Source of the DNA: Clostridiales bacterium
GTDB lineage: Bacteria; Bacillota; Clostridia; Christensenellales; Aristaeellaceae
Reading direction: 5' to 3'
Length of the DNA stretch: 64,000 nucleotides
Assembly: GCA_017569285.1 (NCBI GenBank)
Contig: CP069419.1
Coordinates: 806,001 to 870,000, forward strand
This document shows positions 57,998 to 64,000 of the stretch, in pieces; position 1 is the first letter of the stretch; every line of letters starts with the position of its first letter. The position numbers and the translations under genes are program-made. Below the pieces are notes generated by a model. It worked only from the letters and a program-made list of their open reading frames with translations, did no database searches and was not told the origin of the DNA.

Positions 57998-59796
57998 ACC
58001 GTCTCACCTCCCGCCGTTTCCACTTCCGGGAGGTCCGGATGGTCTTCCTGCAGCTGTTTCTCCAGCTGCTGCTTGTCATAGATGGACCGGTACAGCCCGC
58101 CGCGCGCCATCAGTTCGTCGTGCGTGCCATATTCCGCCGGTTTCCCGTCCTCCAGCACCAGGATATGGTCCGCGTGCTGGATCGTGGAAATCCGGTGGGC
58201 GATAATCAGGGTTGTCTTTCCCCGGCGTGCTTCCTTCAGCCGGGTCAGGATCCGTTCTTCCGTATCCGTATCCACGGCGCTCAGCGAATCATCCAGGATC
58301 AGGACAGGTGCGTTCTTCATCAGCGCCCGCGCAATCGAAATCCGCTGCTTCTGGCCGCCGGACACCGTCACGCCGCGCTCGCCGAGCAGGGTCTGGTACT
58401 TGTCCGGAAACTCCATGATATTCTCATGGACGTCCGCAGCCTTCGCGGCTTCCATTGTCTCCGCTTCGGTGGCGGCTTCCACGCCGAAAGCGATATTGTT
58501 ATGGATTGTATCGCTGAACAGGAAGGAATCCTGCGGTACATAGGCAATGTCCCGGTGCAGCACCTGCAGCGGAATTTTCCGCAGCGGATGTCCGTCCACC
58601 CGGATCATGTCCGGATCTTCGGTATCCCACAGCCGCTCCAGCAGGTTCATCATTGTGGTTTTTCCGCATCCGGTCCGGCCGATCACGGCCAGTGTTTCCC
58701 CGGCGGGAACATGCACCGATACATGCTCCAGCGCCGGATGATCCTCCGGCGCGCCGGGATACCGGAAGGTCAGATCCCGGAATTCAATGTCGCCCTTCAG
58801 GGATGTGACCGCGGGGTCTCCCTCATCCACGATCTCCGGCTTTTCATCCAGGATGGAGCTGATCCGCCGCAGGGATGCCAGTCCCTGGCTCAGGCCGGAA
58901 ATGCTTTCTCCCACGGCGATCATCGGCCAGATCAGCATGGTGACATAGCTGTTGAACGCCACAAACTGCCCGATGGTAATCTCGCCGAATATGGCCAGCC
59001 GCCCGCCATACACCAGCGTCAGCAGCAGGGAAATCCCGACAATCAGGTCCAGCAGCGGCAGGACCAGCGCCATCAGCCTGACCACATTCAGGTTTTTCTC
59101 CCGGCTGTTGTCGTTGGCTTTGGCAAAAGCGGCAAGTTCCTTCCGTTCCTGTACAAATCCCTTGATCACCCGAATACCGGAGATCGCTTCCTGCACCTGG
59201 TCCGTCAGGCCGGAAAATGCTTCCTGCCGGGCCAGGAACCGCCGGTGCATCTGTTTTCCGAACCATATATTCCCGAAGATGATCACAATCAGCGGAATCA
59301 CTGCCACCAGTGTCAGCTTGATACTCACAAACCGGATCATGTTCATCAGCACCAGTATGAGCATCACGGTCGCGTCAAAGGTTGTAACCATCGTCCCGCC
59401 CAGCAGCCCGCGGATCGCGCCCAGGTCGTTCGTAAACCGGGCCATCAGGTCGCCGGTCTTATGCTCGTTGTACCAGGACATGGACATGTTTTCCAGGTGG
59501 CTGAACAGCCGGCCCCGCAGGTCCCGCTCAGTCATCCGGGCACTTCCGAACAGGAAAAAGCGCCACAAAAAACGCCCGATGTTAATCGCTGCGCCCATGC
59601 CAAGCAGGCGTATGGCAATGCCCCATACGCCGCCCATGTCAAGGGTTCCGGCGGTCAGCCCGTCCGTCAGTTCCCCGCTCAGGAGAGGAACATTGGCGTT
59701 TACCTGGTCCACCAGGAAAAGCGCCGCCAGACCGAGGATATACCGCCACCAGTATTTCCCGACATAATGGAATGCCAGTTTCAGTTCACGAGCCAT
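57994..59796 (-). CDS. Heterodimeric ABC exporter subunit with degenerate Walker B (TM287/LmrC-like)
   Basis: A 600-residue membrane-fused ATPase with six helices (about 1-320). The nucleotide-binding domain has GRTGCGKTT, a normal signature VSGGQKQRIS, and Walker B VLILDDSLSAVD in which Asp replaces the catalytic Glu, so its own Walker B belongs to the degenerate site. The H-loop is IAHRISTI. GGAAGGAG precedes the ATG. It is the first gene of a two-gene operon behind a clear promoter. Confidence 0.92.
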   Translation of the reverse strand: MARELKLAFHYVGKYWWRYILGLAALFLVDQVNANVPLLSGELTDGLTAGTLDMGGVWGIAIRLLGMGAAINIGRFLWRFFLFGSARMTERDLRGRLFSHLENMSMSWYNEHKTGDLMARFTNDLGAIRGLLGGTMVTTFDATVMLILVLMNMIRFVSIKLTLVAVIPLIVIIFGNIWFGKQMHRRFLARQEAFSGLTDQVQEAISGIRVIKGFVQERKELAAFAKANDNSREKNLNVVRLMALVLPLLDLIVGISLLLTLVYGGRLAIFGEITIGQFVAFNSYVTMLIWPMIAVGESISGLSQGLASLRRISSILDEKPEIVDEGDPAVTSLKGDIEFRDLTFRYPGAPEDHPALEHVSVHVPAGETLAVIGRTGCGKTTMMNLLERLWDTEDPDMIRVDGHPLRKIPLQVLHRDIAYVPQDSFLFSDTIHNNIAFGVEAATEAETMEAAKAADVHENIMEFPDKYQTLLGERGVTVSGGQKQRISIARALMKNAPVLILDDSLSAVDTDTEERILTRLKEARRGKTTLIIAHRISTIQHADHILVLEDGKPAEYGTHDELMARGGLYRSIYDKQQLEKQLQEDHPDLPEVETAGGETV

Positions 59797-59822
59797 ATTG
59801 TCTCCTTCCGTGTTGGAACGAT

Positions 59823-59851
59823 AGTCTATCCTTTTGCTTCCATATTGTCAA
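59823..59851 (-). promoter_or_regulatory. Sigma-A promoter of the ABC exporter operon
   Basis: On the minus strand TTGACA (59846-59851), 17 bases, TAGACT (59823-59828), about 27 bases before the start codon. Confidence 0.7.
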
Positions 59852-59888
59852 GATACTTCCGCCGGTGGCCTTATGCGTGTCCCTTTCA

Positions 59889-59917
59889 TTGCCATTCTTC
59901 CCCATATATGATAAAAT
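59889..59917 (+). promoter_or_regulatory. Sigma-A promoter of the L,D-transpeptidase gene
   Basis: TTGCCA (59889-59894), 17 bases, TAAAAT (59912-59917). Confidence 0.7.
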
Positions 59918-59950
59918 AATTAGGATATGTATCAATTAAAGGAGGCTGCT

Positions 59951-61126
59951 ATGCGCAGACCATTTGCCCTGTTACTGCTGATCATCCTGCTCTGCCCCGT
60001 CACCGGCCTGGCCGGCAGTGATGACTTCCTGCTGGGGGTAAAACCCGCCCCGTCGGATATCACCCCGGCTTACCGCAGCGAATACCGCCCGAGCCACGAA
60101 AACTGCTACTGGTGCACCCCCATGAACCTCGATGATGAAGAGGCTGTCTGGGGTATGCTCACCGCGCCGGTCACCGTTTTGGACATCAACATGAACAAAC
60201 AGACTGTCCTGTATGCCGAGCCGGATGAATCCGGAGAAGCCATCGGCATGGTCACCGGGCAGAGCCAGGCGCTTCACGTCCTGGAACAGTATGACAACGG
60301 CTGGTCCCTGGTGGAAACCTACTCCACCAGTTTCCACGACAGCAAGGTGAAAAACTTCAACGCCTTTGTCACCGGATATATCCAGACCAAAAAGCTCAAG
60401 CAGGTCAAAGTCAACCAGAACTACGGCATCATCATTGACAAGCTGACCCAGCGCCTGTACCTGTTCAAAGACGGACATCTGGAGACTTCCTTGGCCGTTT
60501 CCACCGGCCTGTACAACAGCAAACAGCCCTACAACGAAACCCGTTCCGGCGAATACCTGATCATCTACACCAAAACCGGCGCCCTCATTGACGGGAACAT
60601 GCACTGCGACTATGCGCTGAAGTTCAACGCCGCCGATTACCTGCATGAGGTTCCGTACATCACAAATGCCGACGGCACCAAAAACTACAAGCCCTATGAG
60701 CCGAAGCTGGGCTCCCGTGCCAGCCACGGATGCATCCGTACCCAGAAGAACAAAAACGCCGACGGATACAGCATGAAGATCCTCGCGGACCTCATCAAAA
60801 AGCGGAAGGATACCAACTGTGTCAAAATGGTCATCTGGGAGGATTATGAAGGCCGTGAGGTCATGATTCCGGATGATGATACCCCGCTGTACTACAACCC
60901 CAACGGCGGAAGTATGTATCATTCGGTGGCCGACTGTGCCAGCGTAAAAAAGAAATTCCTGCCGCTCACGCAGTTCACCTACGGCGAACTGGATGAATCC
61001 CCTTATTCAAAGCTGACCATCTGCCCCTACTGCATGCCCACACCCCGGAAGGCGGACCTGGAAGCCATCAACCAGGAGCATCAGGATTCCTCTCCCGGCG
61101 ATGTCATGTCCTATCACAATAAGTAA
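59951..61126 (+). CDS. Secreted L,D-transpeptidase (YkuD domain) with SH3-like domain
   Basis: A 391-residue exported enzyme that forms 3-3 cross-links or attaches peptides in peptidoglycan. The signal peptide is MRRPFALLLLIILLCPVTGLA. Residues about 75-140 are SH3-like (KQTVLYAEPDESGEAIGMVTGQ). The YkuD domain (about 155-305) has YGIIIDKLTQRLYLF and the catalytic SRASHGCIR with His and Cys. A C-terminal part of about 80 residues contains CPYCMPTPR. AAAGGAGG stands before the ATG at 59951. It is followed after 30 bases by an unknown membrane-anchored protein. Confidence 0.92.
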   Translation: MRRPFALLLLIILLCPVTGLAGSDDFLLGVKPAPSDITPAYRSEYRPSHENCYWCTPMNLDDEEAVWGMLTAPVTVLDINMNKQTVLYAEPDESGEAIGMVTGQSQALHVLEQYDNGWSLVETYSTSFHDSKVKNFNAFVTGYIQTKKLKQVKVNQNYGIIIDKLTQRLYLFKDGHLETSLAVSTGLYNSKQPYNETRSGEYLIIYTKTGALIDGNMHCDYALKFNAADYLHEVPYITNADGTKNYKPYEPKLGSRASHGCIRTQKNKNADGYSMKILADLIKKRKDTNCVKMVIWEDYEGREVMIPDDDTPLYYNPNGGSMYHSVADCASVKKKFLPLTQFTYGELDESPYSKLTICPYCMPTPRKADLEAINQEHQDSSPGDVMSYHNK

Positions 61127-61156
61127 GTACCACCGGACCATAAGGGAGGAAATGCC

Positions 61157-62485
61157 ATGAAGAACCTGAGCAACCGTGGAAAACTGCTGATCGCCTTTGC
61201 GCTGATCGTGGTCATCGCCGTTGCGGCGATTATTGCCGGAAATCTCAACCGCCGCGATAACGGGCCTGCCGCGCTGACACCTCCGGTAAACGTGACAGTC
61301 TCCATGAGGCTGAACGAGCAGGGAATCAATGACCTGCTTCCGCAGAACGCGGATCTTGCAGACGAATCCTTCCGCAAAACCTTCAATGCCGTCACCGCCC
61401 TGGTCAACAACGCAACCATCGGGATCACCGTGGACGATAACGCCGGCCGGATGGATCTGCGGCTGAAGGACCAGGATATCCTCTATGTTGCCATGAAACT
61501 GACGGACGATGCCATGCGCATGAAAACCGATTTCTTCCCGGAGGATTCCGTGATCCTCATGACAAAGGAAGACATGAATTATACCGGTGAAATGCCTTCT
61601 TTCCCGTCCGCCGCCGCCGAGGATATACAGCTCTTCCGGGAAGCACAGGACCAGTTCAGCAGGGACTTGCGGGCCCACCTGAAGGAAAAGTGCGGTGATG
61701 AGGAAAAAGGCTCCTGGGAGTTCGAAGGCAAAACCTTCACTTCCCGCCGTCCGGTCAGCCTCACGCTGAAGGAACTGCTGACCCTGGTCCTCAGCGACTA
61801 CCGGGATATGCTCCAGGCTGAAAAGCTGGCTTCCTATTACAAAAAAGCAGGTCTTGAAAACCCCGGCGAAACAATCGGCAAATACATCGAACAGGTTTCC
61901 GCCACTCCCGATGAGAAATTCCCTGAAATGACCCTGTATATCAGTGAAGCCGGCAATGACATATACTGTGCAGCCGACCTAGCTGACAGGGATGCTTCCG
62001 GGCATATTGACTGCGGAATGGTCGGCACCGTCATTGCAGGACACGGCACCATTTCCGGCGAAGCGAACACGCAGTTCGACCTGACGGCGAACAACCGCGG
62101 TTATAATTACGACCTGGCCGCGTCCATCGATGCGCCTGCCGGCAGAAGCGGTTCCGGCGAACGGATGGTCATCGGCCTGAAAGCTGCCGGCACCACGGAA
62201 AAAACCGGCGAAGGAAAAGGTACCATTTCAGTGAGCGCTTCCGGCAGTGAGCTGTTTGCCGCGGATTACACCATCGGAAAAGGCGAAAAGATCACCCTCG
62301 ACTTTGACGGGGAAAACCAGCGGGTGATCACCATCAGCGACCTGAACAACTCCGGCCGCACCGAGGAGGGCAAGAAACTGTCCATGGAAATCGCTTCCGG
62401 CGTCCTGCGCATCTTCCAGCGGATTTCCGCCGCGATGCCCGATGAAGTGAACCAGCTGATGACCCTGATGACCCTGGTACAGTGA
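61157..62485 (+). CDS. Membrane-anchored extracytoplasmic protein of unknown function
   Basis: A 442-residue protein with a short basic N-terminus, one membrane helix (about 9-28, LLIAFALIVVIAVAAIIAG) and an external part of about 410 residues. The external part alternates helical (FREAQDQFSRDLRAHLKEKCG, YRDMLQAEKLASYYKKAG) and beta-rich stretches (MTLYISEAGNDIYCAAD, GTISVSASGSELFAAD). No catalytic motif or known family was recognised. GGGAGG precedes the ATG. It lies between an L,D-transpeptidase and a PrsA-like foldase, which points to a cell-envelope role. Confidence 0.75.
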   Translation: MKNLSNRGKLLIAFALIVVIAVAAIIAGNLNRRDNGPAALTPPVNVTVSMRLNEQGINDLLPQNADLADESFRKTFNAVTALVNNATIGITVDDNAGRMDLRLKDQDILYVAMKLTDDAMRMKTDFFPEDSVILMTKEDMNYTGEMPSFPSAAAEDIQLFREAQDQFSRDLRAHLKEKCGDEEKGSWEFEGKTFTSRRPVSLTLKELLTLVLSDYRDMLQAEKLASYYKKAGLENPGETIGKYIEQVSATPDEKFPEMTLYISEAGNDIYCAADLADRDASGHIDCGMVGTVIAGHGTISGEANTQFDLTANNRGYNYDLAASIDAPAGRSGSGERMVIGLKAAGTTEKTGEGKGTISVSASGSELFAADYTIGKGEKITLDFDGENQRVITISDLNNSGRTEEGKKLSMEIASGVLRIFQRISAAMPDEVNQLMTLMTLVQ

Positions 62486-62492
62486 TTTTCCC

Positions 62493-62521
62493 TTGCCCTT
62501 CCCTTCCGGATTTGTTATAAT
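62493..62521 (+). promoter_or_regulatory. Sigma-A promoter of the PrsA-like gene
   Basis: TTGCCC (62493-62498), 17 bases, TATAAT (62516-62521). Confidence 0.75.
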
Positions 62522-62567
62522 ACCGGAAGTTACGGATCTGAATACTGTATGATTGGAGATGTCCCCC

Positions 62568-63926
62568 ATGCGTAAAAAAACCCTGCTGGCTGTGCTGCTT
62601 GCAATGGTCCTGGTTCTTTCCGGATGTTCGACCATCATTGTAAAGGATCAGGCGGTTGAAGACGCCACCCCGATCCTGACCCTGGGCGACGAAGTAATCA
62701 CCCGGAAGGATGTAATCAACACCCGGGATAACGTGCTGCTCAATCAGTATTATATGTATGCGTCCTACGGTATCGATCCCGCCCAGCTCGGGTTTGATAT
62801 CAGCAATCCGGACACGATTGCCGCGGCGCAGGAATACGCGGTGACCGCCCTGAAGAACGACATGGTTCTCCGTGCCAAGGCAAAGGAACTCGGCCTGGAT
62901 ACGCTGACCGACGAAGAAAATGCCAAACTGCAGGAAGAACTCGACAAGCGGGTCAGTAGTGACCGTGCGCAAGTGAAGGCCGAGCTTTTTGCCGATACCG
63001 AGCTCGAGGGCGATGCGCTGGAAGAAGCCATCACCGCAAAGATGGATGAACTCGGCCGGACAACGGAATATTACACCGAGCTGATCTCCGCTGAAATCAA
63101 GGATACCAAGATCAAGGATTACATCTGCAAGGATGTCACCGTCACAGATGACGAAGTCAAGGCGGATTTCGACAGCAAAGTTGCGGCGGACCAGGAAAAG
63201 TACGCGGAAAATGCCGGTTCCTACGCCACCGCCGCAAACGGCTCCACCACCCTGTACTGGACGCCTGCCGGTGTACGCCGTGTGAAGCAGATCCTCATCA
63301 AGTTCAAGGACGAGGACAGCAAAGCCATTTCCGATGCCCAGGCCAAAGTAACCTCCGCCAACGGCAGTATCGAAGCGGCCCAGCTGGTCGTGGATGATGA
63401 AGCGGCCGATACGGAAGCCAAAGAAGCTGCAAAGACCAGCCTTGAAACCGCAAAAGCGGAGCTCGAAGCCGCCCAGGCGGAACTGGATGCCGCGAAGAAG
63501 GCCGCCTACACCAATATCGACGCGGATGCGGACGCCGTGGTGGAAGCCCTGGCCAACGGAGAAGACTGGGCCAAGCTGGCTGAGGAGAAAAACGAAGATC
63601 CCGGCATGAAGTCCGGTGCCCCCAATGCCGAGCGCGGCTACGCAGTGGCTGCCGGAATGACCAACTTTGACGCCGCCTTTGTGGATGCCGCCCTGGCCCT
63701 GGAAAAGGTCGGCGATGTCTCCGGCAAAGTCGCGAGCGATGCCTATGGCTACTATATCATCAAGTATGAATCCGATGTACCGGAAGGCGCCATTGCGCTG
63801 GATTCCGTCAAGGATTCCATCCATGACGCGCTTCTGTCCTCCGCGCAGGACCAGGTTTACGACACCACCGTTGCCGAATGGGTCGAAGCCGCCGGCGTAA
63901 AGGAAAACCTCGGAGGCCTGAACTGA
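62568..63926 (+). CDS. PrsA/SurA-like foldase lipoprotein with parvulin domain and coiled-coil insertion
   Basis: A 452-residue lipoprotein that should assist folding of exported proteins. The signal peptide MRKKTLLAVLLAMVLVLSGC gives Cys20 as the lipidated residue. The N-terminal SurA-like helical domain spans about 30-235. The parvulin-type prolyl isomerase domain begins at VRRVKQILIKF (about 237) and ends at GYYIIKYE (about 400). It is split by a charged alanine/glutamate coiled coil of about 65 residues (about 247-312; TAKAELEAAQAELDAAKKAA). The GAPNAERGYAV region matches the parvulin core. Start: ATG at 62568 after GGAG; two upstream codons in frame lack a ribosome site. It ends at a strong terminator. 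Confidence 0.88.
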   Translation: MRKKTLLAVLLAMVLVLSGCSTIIVKDQAVEDATPILTLGDEVITRKDVINTRDNVLLNQYYMYASYGIDPAQLGFDISNPDTIAAAQEYAVTALKNDMVLRAKAKELGLDTLTDEENAKLQEELDKRVSSDRAQVKAELFADTELEGDALEEAITAKMDELGRTTEYYTELISAEIKDTKIKDYICKDVTVTDDEVKADFDSKVAADQEKYAENAGSYATAANGSTTLYWTPAGVRRVKQILIKFKDEDSKAISDAQAKVTSANGSIEAAQLVVDDEAADTEAKEAAKTSLETAKAELEAAQAELDAAKKAAYTNIDADADAVVEALANGEDWAKLAEEKNEDPGMKSGAPNAERGYAVAAGMTNFDAAFVDAALALEKVGDVSGKVASDAYGYYIIKYESDVPEGAIALDSVKDSIHDALLSSAQDQVYDTTVAEWVEAAGVKENLGGLN

Positions 63927-63943
63927 GCAATTCAGACTCTCAG

Positions 63944-63980
63944 ACCGGAGGGACATCGGATGATGTCCCTCCGGTTTTTT
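63944..63980 (+). terminator. Intrinsic terminator of the PrsA-like gene
   Basis: A 14-base-pair stem ACCGGAGGGACATC/GATGTCCCTCCGGT with a GGAT loop and six Ts, 17 bases past the stop codon. Confidence 0.92.
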
Positions 63981-64000
63981 CGTTATTGCGCATGTTTTGA

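Overview
This window looks like a chromosomal segment of a GC-rich anaerobic member of the Bacillota, class Clostridia. The evidence is the gene content (NrdR, RmuC, HelD, VanW-domain and YkuD-type L,D-transpeptidase genes, a PrsA-like lipoprotein, TM287/288-type ABC exporters, an ECF sigma factor with a cognate membrane protein), the strong AGGAGG ribosome sites and the consensus sigma-A promoters. A plant-polysaccharide niche such as gut or rumen is inferred from the arabinan-degrading genes. The genus cannot be decided from sequence alone.

Layout. 0-5.4 kb (minus strand): the 5' part of dnaE behind a small secreted protein, an ABC-2 exporter (permease plus ATPase) and a VanW-domain secreted protein. 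5.5-13.3 kb (plus): a type IIA topoisomerase pair, ybaB, recR, rmuC and an aldose 1-epimerase. 13.4-18.7 kb (minus): xylulokinase-nrdR behind a near-perfect promoter, then a HelD-like helicase, a secreted alpha/beta-hydrolase and a tiny zinc-ribbon protein. 19-20.8 kb (plus): a 591-residue protein that may be a new glycosidase-like family, behind a cre-like operator. 20.8-25.2 kb (minus): a degenerate acylphosphatase, a HAD phosphatase, an amylosucrase-type GH13 enzyme and a CE1-type esterase. 25.4-32.7 kb (plus): mostly small accessory genes (adenosine-deaminase-like, GNAT, TfoX-N, MerR/GyrI regulator, P-loop kinase-like, two methyltransferases, a lipocalin-like protein), then mntP under a yybP-ykoY manganese riboswitch and a phosphoesterase. 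32.8-34.4 kb (minus): anti-sigma-like protein and ECF sigma factor. 34.5-35.2 kb: an IS200-type insertion sequence.

35.3-55.1 kb is the most interesting region. It is a long minus-strand operon carrying, in transcription order: a 985-residue lipoprotein with two carbohydrate-binding-like domains fused to a solute-binding domain; two permeases; an NHL-repeat/Yip1 membrane protein; a large secreted protein of probable DUF5696 type; two more permeases; a second solute-binding protein; a LamG-domain secreted protein; GH43; and GH51 arabinofuranosidase. Divergently transcribed are a secreted GH43 arabinanase, a 77-residue two-helix membrane protein and a LacI-family regulator. Overlapping divergent promoters and two overlapping 16-bp palindromes sit between the two arms. 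I read this as an arabinan (or related hemicellulose/pectin side chain) uptake and degradation locus with two importers, no ATPase of its own, and two poorly understood membrane/extracellular proteins between the importer gene sets.

55.2-64 kb: DegV-family lipid-binding protein, a heterodimeric ABC exporter with one degenerate ATP site, an L,D-transpeptidase, an unknown membrane-anchored protein and a PrsA-like foldase with a coiled-coil insertion. No tRNA, rRNA, CRISPR array or prophage was seen.
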